DNA of 64,000 nt from assembly GCF_014836985.1 (NCBI RefSeq), contig NZ_JACSPU010000003.1, positions 310,001-374,000 on the forward strand, in the 5' to 3' direction. Position 1 is the first letter of the stretch; each line of letters begins with the position of its first letter. The notes beneath the pieces are model-generated. The model had not been told where the DNA came from. It saw only the letters and a list, made by a program, of their open reading frames with translations, and made no database searches. Shown in pieces: positions 41,390-50,034 of this stretch. The translations under genes and the position numbers were made by a program. This DNA comes from Planococcus wigleyi (lineage in GTDB: Bacteria; Bacillota; Bacilli; Bacillales_A; Planococcaceae).

Positions 41390-41508
41390 TTAGTACTGCA
41401 TAACTTTATTGAATAATGGTTATTTTCTCTCAAAGGTACTAGAATTGAGAAAATTATGATATATTATTCTTTAGAATGACTGATATGCAAAAACAAGGGG
41501 GAACTAAG

Positions 41509-42297
41509 ATGAAGAAATGGAGTCTTTTAGCACTACTATTAGCAATGCTGCTCGTACTTGCTGCCTGCGGATCCGATGAAAGTGAAGAAGGTTCAACAGG
41601 CGGGGAAGGCGGCACTGAAGGGGAAACTTATACAGTGGGGATCGATACAACTTATCCGCCTTTCGAATTTGAAGTGGATGGCGAATATACAGGAATCGAT
41701 ATTGATTTGATCAAAGCGATTGCTGAAAATCAGGAATTCGAAATTGAATTCAGTCCGATGGATTTCGGCGGCATTATTCCTGCCCTGCAAGCCGGCCAAT
41801 TGGATGTAGCAATTGCCGGTATGAGTATTACCGATGAACGCAAAGAAGTGGTCGATTTTTCTGATCCATACTTTGATGCTGGGATTTCTCTTGTAGTGGC
41901 TGAAAGCAATACCGACATCACTGCGTTGGAAGATCTTGAAGGCAAAACAGTAGCAGTTAAGAGCGGAACGACCGGCGCTCAGTTTGCCCGCGATAACGAA
42001 GCGAAATATGGCTACACAATTGCACAATTCGAAGATAGCCCATCCATGTTCCAGGAAGTTTCAAACGGCAATGCCGATGTGCTGCTGGAAGATTATCCGG
42101 TTATCGCTTATGCAATTGCTGAAAGTGGACTTGAACTGAAAACAGTTGGGGATCGTTTAACAGGAGACCAGTATGGAATCGCTGTATTAAAAGGGGAAAA
42201 TGCAGAGCTTCTTGAGAAAATCAATGCAGGTCTTCAGGAATTGCGCGACAGCGGAGAATACGATGAAATTCTAGCGAAGTATATCGCAGCAGAATAA
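41509..42297 (+). CDS. Polar amino acid ABC transporter, substrate-binding lipoprotein
   Basis: 262 residues from ATG 41509, with AAGGGGGAAC upstream. A lipoprotein signal with lipobox LVLAAC (Cys at residue 20) anchors it outside the membrane. The SBP-type 3 fold is shown by YTVGIDTTYPPFEFEVDGEYTGIDIDLI, GMSITDERKEVVDFSDPYF, and KSGTTGAQFARDN, close to glutamine-binding GlnH. An inverted repeat (ATTTTCTC with GAGAAAAT) lies at 41422-41454 upstream. A hairpin between this gene and the permease may keep the binding protein in excess. Confidence 0.92.
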   Translation: MKKWSLLALLLAMLLVLAACGSDESEEGSTGGEGGTEGETYTVGIDTTYPPFEFEVDGEYTGIDIDLIKAIAENQEFEIEFSPMDFGGIIPALQAGQLDVAIAGMSITDERKEVVDFSDPYFDAGISLVVAESNTDITALEDLEGKTVAVKSGTTGAQFARDNEAKYGYTIAQFEDSPSMFQEVSNGNADVLLEDYPVIAYAIAESGLELKTVGDRLTGDQYGIAVLKGENAELLEKINAGLQELRDSGEYDEILAKYIAAE

Positions 42298-42304
42298 AAA
42301 TAGG

Positions 42305-42334
42305 TGCAGCGCGCAGAAGCGCGCTGCATTTTTT
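42305..42334 (+). terminator. Intra-operon hairpin between binding protein and permease genes
   Basis: TGCAGCGCGC and GCGCGCTGCA form a perfect 10-bp stem with a 4-base loop, followed by six T. Its place inside an ABC operon suggests partial termination, or a block to RNA decay that favours the binding-protein mRNA. Confidence 0.85.
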
Positions 42335-42354
42335 GATGCAAAGGGGATGTCTGT

Positions 42355-42999
42355 ATGGATACAATTATGAATGCTTTTCCATATTTAATGGAAGGGCTGC
42401 AAGTTACGCTTTACATTTTTGCCATTGCCATCGTGATCGGTTTCCTGATCGGTTTAGTCGTTGCGCTATTCAGGTTGGCACCATTGAAAATCCTGAATTG
42501 GATTGCGAAAATCTTTGTCGATGCCATTCGGGGCACGCCGTTTATCGTCCAGTTGTTCTTCATCTATTTCGGTCTGAATTCCTTGGACTTTATCTCGTTG
42601 GACAATACGACGGCTGGAATAGTAACAGTAGCCATCAACGCAGGCGCTTACTTTTCTGAAATTATCCGTGCGGGTATTCAGTCGATTGACAAAGGACAAA
42701 CAGAAGCGGCCCGTTCACTGGGGCTGAATTCAACGCAAAATATGCGTTATATCATTTTGCCGCAGGCCTTCAGACGAATGCTGCCGACCATCACCAACCA
42801 GGCGATTATTTCGTTGAAGGATACGTCCCTGTTATCGGTTATTGGAGTGGCCGATTTGACACAGGAAGGCCGCATCCAGGCCAGTGCCACATTTGATGCT
42901 TTTAATGTGTACTTGATCTTAGGGATTATTTACTTTGTGGTCATATATCTGCTCTCCATGCTGGCGAGCTTTGTAGAAAGGAAGTTTGTTTTGCGATGA
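42355..42999 (+). CDS. Polar amino acid ABC transporter permease
   Basis: 214 residues, ATG with AAAGGGGATG upstream. Five membrane helices of the HisM/GlnP type. The EAA loop is [33 protein letters not shown], which contacts the ATPase, and the [15 protein letters not shown] segment is typical of polar amino acid permeases. It overlaps the ATPase gene by four bases. Works with the lipoprotein before it and the ATPase after it as an importer, probably for glutamine or another polar amino acid. Confidence 0.93.
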   Translation: MDTIMNAFPYLMEGLQVTLYIFAIAIVIGFLIGLVVALFRLAPLKILNWIAKIFVDAIRGTPFIVQLFFIYFGLNSLDFISLDNTTAGIVTVAINAGAYFSEIIRAGIQSIDKGQTEAARSLGLNSTQNMRYIILPQAFRRMLPTITNQAIISLKDTSLLSVIGVADLTQEGRIQASATFDAFNVYLILGIIYFVVIYLLSMLASFVERKFVLR

Positions 43000-43724
43000 C
43001 AATGATCAGAGTGGAAAATTTGAAAAAATCATTCGGCAACCTGGAAGTCATAAAAGACATGAGCACTGTGGTAGAAGAAAAAGAAGTCATCTGTGTAATC
43101 GGCCCATCCGGTTCAGGGAAAAGTACATTTCTGCGCTGCTTGAACCGGTTGGAAGAAATTACGGGCGGACATGTCTATATAGAAGGTGTTGACATCACGG
43201 ATCCTAAAATAGACATCAATAAAATTCGCCAGGACGTCGGAATGGTGTTTCAACAATTCAATTTGTTCCCTCATAAGTCGGTATTGGAAAATGTCATTCT
43301 GGCACCGATGAAAGTGAAGAAAAGCGACAGAAAAGCGAGTGAAGCGAAAGCCTATGAGCTGCTTGATAAAGTTGGTTTGCGGGAAAAAGCAAAAGCTTAT
43401 CCGGGGGAACTGTCAGGCGGCCAAAAACAGCGCGTGGCAATCGCCCGGGCATTGGCGATGGATCCAAAGATCATGCTTTTTGATGAACCGACGTCTGCAC
43501 TTGACCCGGAAATGGTGGGGGACGTACTCGATGTCATGAAACAGTTGGCGCGTGAAGGCATGACCATGGTCGTTGTGACGCATGAGATGGGATTTGCAGC
43601 TGAAATGGGTGACCGTGTATTGTTTATCGATGGCGGATATATCGTGGAAGAAAATGTGCCGAAAGAATTGTTTGGCAACCCGCAGCATGAGCGGACAAAA
43701 GCGTTCTTAAGCAAAGTATTGTAG
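42996..43724 (+). CDS. Polar amino acid ABC transporter ATPase (GlnQ-like)
   Basis: 242 residues. Walker [20 protein letters not shown]-loop [17 protein letters not shown], signature [17 protein letters not shown] and Walker [20 protein letters not shown] are followed by the His switch VVTHEM. Sequence type and length are those of GlnQ/HisP ATPases. Start ATGA overlaps the permease stop codon. It powers uptake by the preceding permease. Two hairpins downstream (43726-43753 and 43813-43859) end the operon. Confidence 0.95.
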   Translation: MTMIRVENLKKSFGNLEVIKDMSTVVEEKEVICVIGPSGSGKSTFLRCLNRLEEITGGHVYIEGVDITDPKIDINKIRQDVGMVFQQFNLFPHKSVLENVILAPMKVKKSDRKASEAKAYELLDKVGLREKAKAYPGELSGGQKQRVAIARALAMDPKIMLFDEPTSALDPEMVGDVLDVMKQLAREGMTMVVVTHEMGFAAEMGDRVLFIDGGYIVEENVPKELFGNPQHERTKAFLSKVL

Positions 43725-43725
43725 A

Positions 43726-43753
43726 AAAATGCGCCTGCGGGCGTATTTTTTTC
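43726..43753 (+). terminator. Terminator of the amino acid ABC operon
   Basis: ATGCGCC and GGGCGTAT pair around a 3-base loop, followed by TTTTTTTC, directly after the stop codon. Confidence 0.75.
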
Positions 43754-43812
43754 TGCTTTTTTGTTGGAAGAATCTTATTTTGGCGCATCGGCGCGTATTT
43801 CTGGAAAATTCC

Positions 43813-43859
43813 AAACACCAACCGTTCTGGCGATAGATTCAGAACGGTTGGTGTTTTTC
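43813..43859. terminator. Second strong terminator hairpin
   Basis: AAACACCAACCGTTCTG and CAGAACGGTTGGTGTTT form a perfect 17-bp stem followed by TTTC. No gene lies between it and the preceding terminator, so it is a back-up terminator or the end of a small transcript. Confidence 0.8.
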
Positions 43860-43928
43860 AATTTTCTAACAGTTAACTAGTTTATCGTGCTATTTTTTTC
43901 GCTTGATCAGGATACAAATCAAAGAAAA

Positions 43929-43958
43929 AACCGGCCAGGATGAAATCCTGGCCGGTTA
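43929..43958 (-). terminator. Terminator of the cyclophilin gene
   Basis: AACCGGCCAGGAT and ATCCTGGCCGGTT form a perfect 13-bp stem with a short loop; on the minus strand TTTTTTC follows. Confidence 0.9.
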
Positions 43959-43969
43959 AGCTTATTGGC

Positions 43970-44410
43970 TTATTCTTCGTCAAAGACGTGAACTTTTGTC
44001 ATTTTGTCGCCATTGCTCATTGCTTTAGCCGTTTCCAATCCTGAAGTCACTTGTCCGAAAACAGTGTGGACTCCGTCAAGGTGTGGCTGTGGTGCGTGAA
44101 CGATAAAGAATTGGCTTGAGCCAGTGTCTTTACCGGCATGCGCCATTGATAAGCTTCCTGCTTGGTGCTTATGCGGGTTGCCTTCAGTTTCGCATTTGAT
44201 TGTTTTGCCGCTGCCGCCAGCACCAGTACCGGTCGGGTCGCCGCCTTGGCTTACGAAGCCAGGAATTACGCGGTGGAATGTTACGTCGTTATAGAAGCCA
44301 GAGTTTGCAAGCTCTTCAAAGTTTGCAACTGTGTTAGGTGCTTCGTTCGGGAAAAGTTCGAATTCGATGATTTCGCCGTTTTCCATGTGGATGTGTCCTT
44401 TTTTAGCCAT
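43970..44410 (-). CDS. ppiB: Peptidyl-prolyl cis-trans isomerase, cyclophilin type
   Basis: 146 residues with AAAGGAGATG upstream. A compact bacterial cyclophilin: [25 protein letters not shown] carries the catalytic Arg and Phe, and [37 protein letters not shown] is the substrate groove with the conserved Met, Gln and Phe. It catalyses proline isomerisation in the cytoplasm; no signal peptide is present. Length is normal for Bacillus PpiB. Monocistronic, ended by a strong hairpin. Confidence 0.95.
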   Translation of the reverse strand: MAKKGHIHMENGEIIEFELFPNEAPNTVANFEELANSGFYNDVTFHRVIPGFVSQGGDPTGTGAGGSGKTIKCETEGNPHKHQAGSLSMAHAGKDTGSSQFFIVHAPQPHLDGVHTVFGQVTSGLETAKAMSNGDKMTKVHVFDEE

Positions 44411-44487
44411 TCTAAAACATCTCCTTTATAATTGGTTCATTTTCCAGTATATCGATTTTTGGGTTGGCTGTATAATCATTTGACACA

Positions 44488-45288
44488 TTATAGAGCTTTT
44501 AATGAACCGCCTTCTACTACAAGCGATTGGCCAGTCATGTAAGAGTTGGCTGCTGAGGCAAGAAAAACAATGATTTTCGCAAATTCTTCCGGTTCGCCAT
44601 AGCGGCCAGCAGGAATGGATGATTTACTTTTCTTAGAGATTTCTTCTGCGGAAACTCCTTGCTTGTCTGCTGCGATCTGATCCAATTCCGCCACACGGTC
44701 TGTTGCGAAGCGGCCAGGCCCAACTGTGTTGACGAGGATGTTGTCGCCTGCGACTTCGCGCGCAAGGGTTTTTGCAAACCCGATCATTCCTGCACGAAGC
44801 GTATTGGACAAAATCAAGCCATCAATCACTTCTTTTGTTGAAGAAGAAGAGATATTGATGATGCGTCCAAACTGCTGTTCCTTCATATAAGGAAGAACGG
44901 CGCGAGAGGTGCGGATATAGCTCAATAAATTCTGGTCGAATGCCTTATACCAATCAGCATCTTCCACTGCGTCGAATCCGCCGGCTTTTGGCCCGCCTGT
45001 ATTATTGATCAACACATCAATCCGGCCGAATTGATCAGCTGCGAATTGGACCAGTTTCTGGATGTCTTCTTCTTTGGAGATATCGCAAACGTGCGGAAAT
45101 ACTTGCTGGTTTCCAGAAGCCTCTTTAATTTCAGCGGCTGTTTCGTCTAGGGACTGCTGATTGCGGCTTGAGATGATCACTGTCGCGCCTTCTTTTGCAA
45201 ATTCCAGCGCTGTTGCTTTGCCGAGCCCTTTGCTTGAAGCCATCACGATTACAATTTTTTCTTTGATTCCTAAATCCACTGCACTCAT
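44488..45288 (-). CDS. SDR-family protein lacking the catalytic Tyr and Lys
   Basis: 266 residues. The Rossmann part is nearly normal: IVMASSKGLGKATALEFAKEG, SRNQ, and NNTGGP. The active-site region instead reads NISSSSTKEVIDGLILSNTLRAGMIGF, so the YxxxK motif is replaced by Ser and Arg (aligning Y-N-T-S-K with S-N-T-L-R). A known SDR subgroup resembling beta-ketoacyl-ACP reductase lacks the standard tetrad, and this looks like one of them. It may bind NAD(P) without normal dehydrogenase chemistry or use other residues. Divergent from yumC. Confidence 0.85.
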   Translation of the reverse strand: MSAVDLGIKEKIVIVMASSKGLGKATALEFAKEGATVIISSRNQQSLDETAAEIKEASGNQQVFPHVCDISKEEDIQKLVQFAADQFGRIDVLINNTGGPKAGGFDAVEDADWYKAFDQNLLSYIRTSRAVLPYMKEQQFGRIINISSSSTKEVIDGLILSNTLRAGMIGFAKTLAREVAGDNILVNTVGPGRFATDRVAELDQIAADKQGVSAEEISKKSKSSIPAGRYGEPEEFAKIIVFLASAANSYMTGQSLVVEGGSLKAL

Positions 45289-45437
45289 CCTTTCTTATGT
45301 ATCCATCCTTCAGTTTACGAATAAAATACAGATAATTCAAACTTTTATTTTTTTGAATTTCCGCCATAAGTCCAATGGCGTGAATCTGGGGTAAATATGA
45401 TAGGATATAGTTATTGAGTAGATTAGGAGTGTTATAA

Positions 45438-46424
45438 ATGGAAGAACGCGAAGTTTTTGATATAACGATTATCGGCGGCGGGCCAACTGGCTTGTTTGCT
45501 TCCTTTTACGGCGGTATGCGCAAAATGAAAGTAAAGATCTTGGATAGTTTGCCGCAGCTTGGCGGACAGCTTACTGAATTGTACCCGGATAAATTCATTT
45601 ACGATGTAGGTGGATTTTCAAAAGTGTTGGCAAAAGATTTGGTGGACAATCTAGTCCAGCAAGCAAAATACGGCGATCCGGAAATTTGTCTGGAAGAAAC
45701 CGTAACAGCCGCAGAACGCCACGGAGATCATTTTGTCATTCAGACGGACAAAGGTCTGCATTACACAAAAGCTATTTTGTTGACTGCGGGAGTTGGGGCA
45801 TTCCAGCCGCGTAAATTGGCAGTCGAAGGCTGTGAAGCTTTTGAAGGCAAAACGCTTCATTATGGAGTTAAGGACCTGACTGTTTTCAGCGATAAAAAAG
45901 TGGTCGTTTTAGGCGGCGGCGATTCAGCTGTCGACTGGTCGATGATGCTTGAAAATGTAGCATCCCATGTAACGTTGAGCCATCGCCGAGACAAAATGAC
46001 AGCGCATGAGGCAAACATCGATGTCTTGATGGCATCGACAGTGGAAGTGAAAAAACCTTACGGCGTGAAAGAATTGGTTGGAGAAAATGGCCAAATCAGC
46101 GAGCTTGTGCTGGTCGATAAAGAAGGCAATGAAGAACGTCTTGACGTAGACCACGTTATTGTCAACTACGGCAACATCACCTCATTAGGTGCCATCAAGG
46201 AATGGGGACTCGAGATGGATAAAAACTCGGTCATCGTCAACTCTAAGATGGAAACCAGTATCCCAGGCATCTATGCTGCAGGCGACATTGCCACATACGA
46301 AGGCAAAGTCAAACTGATCGCTGTAGGTTTCGGCGAAGCACCGACAGCCATCAACAACGCGAAGTCTTATCTGGATCCAAAATCGAAAGTTCAACCATTA
46401 CACAGTACAAGCGTTTTTAAATAA
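45438..46424 (+). CDS. Ferredoxin-NADP+ reductase, YumC type
   Basis: 328 residues, ATG with TTAGGAGTG upstream. A thioredoxin-reductase-like flavoprotein: FAD motif [18 protein letters not shown] at the start, NADPH motif [16 protein letters not shown] in the middle, and the C-terminal [31 protein letters not shown]. The CxxC active site of thioredoxin reductase is absent, which separates it from TrxB and matches the YumC/TrxB-like ferredoxin reductases. It supplies reduced ferredoxin or flavodoxin. A very long perfect hairpin follows. Confidence 0.92.
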   Translation: MEEREVFDITIIGGGPTGLFASFYGGMRKMKVKILDSLPQLGGQLTELYPDKFIYDVGGFSKVLAKDLVDNLVQQAKYGDPEICLEETVTAAERHGDHFVIQTDKGLHYTKAILLTAGVGAFQPRKLAVEGCEAFEGKTLHYGVKDLTVFSDKKVVVLGGGDSAVDWSMMLENVASHVTLSHRRDKMTAHEANIDVLMASTVEVKKPYGVKELVGENGQISELVLVDKEGNEERLDVDHVIVNYGNITSLGAIKEWGLEMDKNSVIVNSKMETSIPGIYAAGDIATYEGKVKLIAVGFGEAPTAINNAKSYLDPKSKVQPLHSTSVFK

Positions 46425-46428
46425 AACC

Positions 46429-46480
46429 AAACCCCAAAAAGATCCGGCGCATTAGAATGCGCCGGATCTTTTTGGGGTTT
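46429..46480. terminator. Very long perfect terminator hairpin
   Basis: Two 25-base arms (46429-46453 and 46456-46480) are perfectly complementary around two bases, with core GATCCGGCGCATT. It lies between convergent yumC and the second BCCT gene and can end both transcripts. Confidence 0.92.
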
Positions 46481-46482
46481 TA

Positions 46483-47982
46483 TTAATGTCTTCTATTCTT
46501 TTTCGCCAATGGATCCAATGAAGCGGCTCTAAGGAAAGAAACTCCCATTAAAATGATGACCACCGAGAAGGGCAGAGCTGCAATGATCAATGAGTTTTGC
46601 AGGCCTTGTGTGCCGCCTGTATAAATAACGATGGCTGCTACGGCTGATTGAATAAGGCCCCATGTGATTTTCACTAAATTCGGGGGGTTCAACATACCGC
46701 CCGTTGTTTGCATGCCGAGCACGAATGTCGCTGAATCGGCAGAGGTGATGAAAAAGATGGCAATGACGAATAAGGTGATGATCGATAGCAACGTGCCAAG
46801 TGGATAATATTGCAAAACACCAAATGTGGCCGTCTCAAGACTGTAATCGGAAATTTTTGCAATGTTGTTCTGCTCCAGGTTCAATGCGGAAACGCCGAAC
46901 ACCGCGAAAAAGATGAAGCATACCAACGAAGGCACGAGGAGTACCCCGAGCATAAACTCTTTGACTGTGCGTCCCCGGGAAATACGGGCAATGAAAATAC
47001 CGACGAATGGTGCCCAGGAAATCCACCATGCCCAGTAAAATACCGTCCAGCCGTCAACCCAAGCGCGGCGTTCTTCATTGATCGGCTCAAGATTAAAGCT
47101 CATGGAGAAGAAATTGGTTAAGTAGCCGCCAATCGCATCTGCAAACGAATTGAAGATATAGAGCGTCGGTCCGACAATCAATAAGAGCAAAAGAAGGACA
47201 AATGCCAAAACCATGTTTATGTTACTTAAATACTTGATGCCGCGGCCGATGCCGGACGAGGCAGAAGCAATGAAAAGAACTGTGGCAACTCCAAGGATCA
47301 GCATCTGAAAAGCGAAGTTATTCGGTGTTCCAAACAGGAAGGAAATCCCTTCATTCATTTGGGCAGATCCGAATCCAAGTGTGGATGCGACGCCGATGAC
47401 TGTAGCGAAGACAGCCAGCGTATCGATCAATTTCCCCAGTGGCCCAGCCATCAGCTTTTTCCCGAATAACGGAATAAGAGTAGCGCTGATCAATCCTGGG
47501 GCATCGTTATGAAATTTAAAGTACGCCAGAACCAATGCAACGATTCCGTAAACGGCCCAAGCATGCAGACCCCAATGGAAAAAAGAAAATTGCATCGCTT
47601 CCTGGATTGCTTGATTGGACCCCAATTCAGAGCGTGGAGCGCTTATAAATGCGTGGGAGATCGGTTCAGCTGTTGTCCAGAAAACCAAGCCCATTCCCAT
47701 GCCGGCACTGAACAGCATTGCAAACCAGGATGGCAGGGAGAATTCCGGTTTATCATCAGGCTTTCCCAACTTTAAATTGGAAAACCTGGAGAAAATCAAA
47801 TACACACAGAAAATGAGTATCAGGAAAACGGTCAGAAGATAGTACCAACCGAATGTGCTGGAAATTGCAGCTGTCAATTCCCCTGTTTGTGATTTGAATC
47901 CTTCAGGCGAGGACAATCCCCAAACAACCAAGCCCATACATACTGATAATGCAATCCAAAAAACCGATGTTACATTCTTCAA
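46483..47982 (-). CDS. BCCT-family betaine/choline/carnitine transporter 2
   Basis: 499 residues from TTG 47982 with AGAGGGGGAA upstream; ATG 48018 would add 12 codons but lacks a site. About 12 membrane helices. The family signature GWTVFYWAWWISWAPFVGIFIARISRGRTVKEFMLG is intact. The glycine stretch SAGMGMGLVFWTTAEPISH suits a sodium-coupled betaine carrier. It is similar to but clearly distinct from the BCCT gene at 9684-11174, so the two are likely paralogues with different substrates or regulation. Its stop is three bases from the long convergent hairpin. Confidence 0.92.
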   Translation of the reverse strand: MKNVTSVFWIALSVCMGLVVWGLSSPEGFKSQTGELTAAISSTFGWYYLLTVFLILIFCVYLIFSRFSNLKLGKPDDKPEFSLPSWFAMLFSAGMGMGLVFWTTAEPISHAFISAPRSELGSNQAIQEAMQFSFFHWGLHAWAVYGIVALVLAYFKFHNDAPGLISATLIPLFGKKLMAGPLGKLIDTLAVFATVIGVASTLGFGSAQMNEGISFLFGTPNNFAFQMLILGVATVLFIASASSGIGRGIKYLSNINMVLAFVLLLLLLIVGPTLYIFNSFADAIGGYLTNFFSMSFNLEPINEERRAWVDGWTVFYWAWWISWAPFVGIFIARISRGRTVKEFMLGVLLVPSLVCFIFFAVFGVSALNLEQNNIAKISDYSLETATFGVLQYYPLGTLLSIITLFVIAIFFITSADSATFVLGMQTTGGMLNPPNLVKITWGLIQSAVAAIVIYTGGTQGLQNSLIIAALPFSVVIILMGVSFLRAASLDPLAKKNRRH

Positions 47983-48134
47983 ACGAATTCCCCCTCTAAA
48001 CTGTTCTTTAATTAACATTTACATATTCCCTGATTTTCATATGCTAAACTGCTTTTTCGTGCTTGAACCCTGTATGCAGGATACGGCATTGGAATTATTA
48101 GTTTTATTACAAAATGTAACAAAGCGCAATTCCC

Positions 48135-48151
48135 TGTCATGAAATTGTTAT
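48135..48151 (+). promoter_or_regulatory. Candidate WalR box upstream of the LysM-3D gene
   Basis: TGTCAT-N5-TGTTAT matches the WalR direct repeat (TGTWAH, 5 bases, TGTWAH) with one mismatch. A TATGAT -10-like hexamer is at 48195-48200 without a good -35, as expected for an activated promoter. WalKR controls YocH-type wall hydrolases in Bacillus. Confidence 0.45.
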
Positions 48152-48234
48152 GTTCCATCTGCCGTTCTGTCATGTTCCTGCAATGTGGAGGTGTTATGAT
48201 CGTTCAAGTTAGTGAAAAGGAGGAATTTCAATTT

Positions 48235-49029
48235 ATGAAAAAGCAAATCGTTACACTAACTGCTATCGCAGCTTTAAGTGTGGGAGCAGCAACGTCAGCA
48301 AGTGCATCATCTTATACAGTACAATCAGGTGACACTCTGTGGGGAATTTCACAAGACAAGAATGTATCAATAGAAAGCTTAAAAGGGTGGAATAACCTTT
48401 CATCTGATTTGATCTTGCCAAGCCAGGAACTAAAAGTCGATGGACAAGCAACATCAGAAAAGAAAGCCGACAGCTCAACATATACAGTTAAATCAGGAGA
48501 TACTTTGGCGGAAATCGCCAGCGCTCATGGAATTCCATTGGACAGCTTAATGAGCTGGAATGGCATTTCTGGATACATGATCTATCCAGGCGAAACTTTG
48601 ACAGTTAAAGGCGGCACAGCAGCAGCAGAAAAAGCACCTGCTAAAACTGCAGCAGCGCCAGCTAAAGAAAAAGCACCAGCACCAAAAACAGCAAGCGCTC
48701 CTGCACAAAAAGCACCAGCAGCAGCTTCAGCTCAATCCGGTAAAACGATGACTGTTTCTGCGACAGCTTATACAGCTTATTGCGCAGGATGTTCAGGTAC
48801 GACAGCAACTGGAATTGATTTACGTTCAAATCCAAACCAAAAAGTAATCGCAGTAGATCCTTCAGTAATTCCGCTTGGCTCTAAAGTCTGGGTCGAAGGT
48901 TACGGAGAAGCAATCGCTGGAGACACTGGCGGAGCAATCAAAGGCAATAAAATCGATGTATTCATTCCAACACAAGGCGCAGCTTTAGAATTTGGCCGCA
49001 AAAACGTAACAATTAAAGTTCTTAACTAA
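48235..49029 (+). CDS. LysM and 3D-domain cell wall protein (YocH-like)
   Basis: 264 residues from ATG 48235, with AAGGAGGAA upstream; the longer frame from 48139 is unlikely. A signal peptide (cleavage near SASA) is followed by two LysM domains (YTVQSGDTLWGISQDKN; YTVKSGDTLAEIASAHG) that bind peptidoglycan. An Ala/Pro/Lys linker leads to a C-terminal 3D domain (SATAYTAYCAGCSGTTATG, VIAVDPSVIPLGSKVWV, AGDTGGAIKGNKIDVF) with the three Asp residues of the muralytic fold. It is probably an autolysin like Bacillus YocH. The CAGC cysteine pair is notable. Confidence 0.92.
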   Translation: MKKQIVTLTAIAALSVGAATSASASSYTVQSGDTLWGISQDKNVSIESLKGWNNLSSDLILPSQELKVDGQATSEKKADSSTYTVKSGDTLAEIASAHGIPLDSLMSWNGISGYMIYPGETLTVKGGTAAAEKAPAKTAAAPAKEKAPAPKTASAPAQKAPAAASAQSGKTMTVSATAYTAYCAGCSGTTATGIDLRSNPNQKVIAVDPSVIPLGSKVWVEGYGEAIAGDTGGAIKGNKIDVFIPTQGAALEFGRKNVTIKVLN

Positions 49030-49090
49030 TAGGATTTAAGCTACACAGCCGAGGTGACCATTCCCTTGGCTTTTTATGTTCAAAATCCTA

Positions 49091-49133
49091 AAAGAAACGA
49101 TTCCTGAAATTACCCGGGAATCGTTTCTTTTTT
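49091..49133 (+). terminator. Terminator downstream of the LysM-3D gene
   Basis: AAAGAAACGATTCC pairs with GGAATCGTTTCTTT around a 13-base loop, followed by a T-run. A weaker AGCCGAGG/CCTTGGCT hairpin precedes it at about 49048-49076. Confidence 0.87.
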
Positions 49134-49262
49134 TGAAGTCCAATGCAACTGCTTCCTTATATTTGAAATAAATTTATTTTAAATTAATGAATAAGAAATT
49201 TTTGATGGGGTATAGTATTTAATATTCCGAATATTCTTTAAAAAATAAAGGGGGACAGAAAA

Positions 49263-50015
49263 ATGGCGAAAAGAGACAAGAATTTTTCACGGCGTGATTT
49301 TTTGAAGACCTCAGGAATCGCGACAGGAGCTTTAATCGGCGGCGGCATTATTGGAGGTCTGATAGGGGCCAACACCAACCAGCAGGACTCAGCATCCACT
49401 GCACCCGGAACTCCGCAAGGATCAACAGGATCCCCAGGTGGGGTCAGGGGGCTGACATTCTTCAAAAACAATGCGGAGTTTGAAATATTGAACCAAGCTA
49501 CTGAACGAATTTTCCCAGAGGACGATTTAGGTCCCGGCGCAATTGGTTTAGGCGTAGCTTACTTTATTGACCAGCAGTTAGCGGGCAGCTATGGTGAAAA
49601 TTCGAAGGAATACATGCAAGGTCCGTTTTATGAAGGGGAAACAACGCAAGGCTACCAAAGCCGGTTAAAGCGGAATGAAATGTTCCGCCAAGGAATCCAA
49701 ATTATGCAACAGGAAGCCCAGAGCCGATTTAATGCCAACTTTGTTGATTTGGAAGGTGGGCAGATGGATGAAATTCTAACGGCTTTCCAGGAGGATGAAA
49801 TTCAAATGAGAGGTACGACTTCGTTGTTCTTTTTCCGTCTGTTGAGGCAGGCTACTTTGGAAGGAGCCTATGCAGATCCGATATACGGCGGCAATCATAA
49901 TATGGAAGGTTGGAAGATGAAAGGATTCCCGGGTCACCAAGCGGCTTATATTAATGAAATTGACAGTGAAGATTTTGTAGAAATCGAACCTCGATCACTG
50001 GGGATGGAGCATTAA
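49263..50015 (+). CDS. Gluconate 2-dehydrogenase subunit 3-family protein with Tat signal
   Basis: 250 residues. The N-terminus carries a Tat signal: SRRDFLKTSG at residues 9-18, then the hydrophobic glycine-rich stretch GALIGGGIIGGLIGA. The rest matches the small subunit of membrane-associated flavin dehydrogenases: FEILNQATERIFPEDDLGPGAIGLGVAYFIDQQL, LFFFRLLRQATLEGAYADPIYGGNHNMEGWKMKGFPG. It would escort the flavoprotein encoded next, which has no signal of its own, through the Tat pore. The two genes are followed by tatA and tatC. Confidence 0.92.
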   Translation: MAKRDKNFSRRDFLKTSGIATGALIGGGIIGGLIGANTNQQDSASTAPGTPQGSTGSPGGVRGLTFFKNNAEFEILNQATERIFPEDDLGPGAIGLGVAYFIDQQLAGSYGENSKEYMQGPFYEGETTQGYQSRLKRNEMFRQGIQIMQQEAQSRFNANFVDLEGGQMDEILTAFQEDEIQMRGTTSLFFFRLLRQATLEGAYADPIYGGNHNMEGWKMKGFPGHQAAYINEIDSEDFVEIEPRSLGMEH

Positions 50016-50034
50016 TTAAAAAGGGGGAACTTGC

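Noticed and set aside
41422-41454. Inverted repeat ATTTTCTC/GAGAAAAT before the amino acid binding-protein gene
   Set aside because: Short AT-rich arms with a long 17-base spacer and no known regulator motif; mentioned only with the gene.
43624-43821. 65-codon minus-strand frame after glnQ
   Set aside because: Crosses a terminator and the end of the ATPase gene; no site or family.
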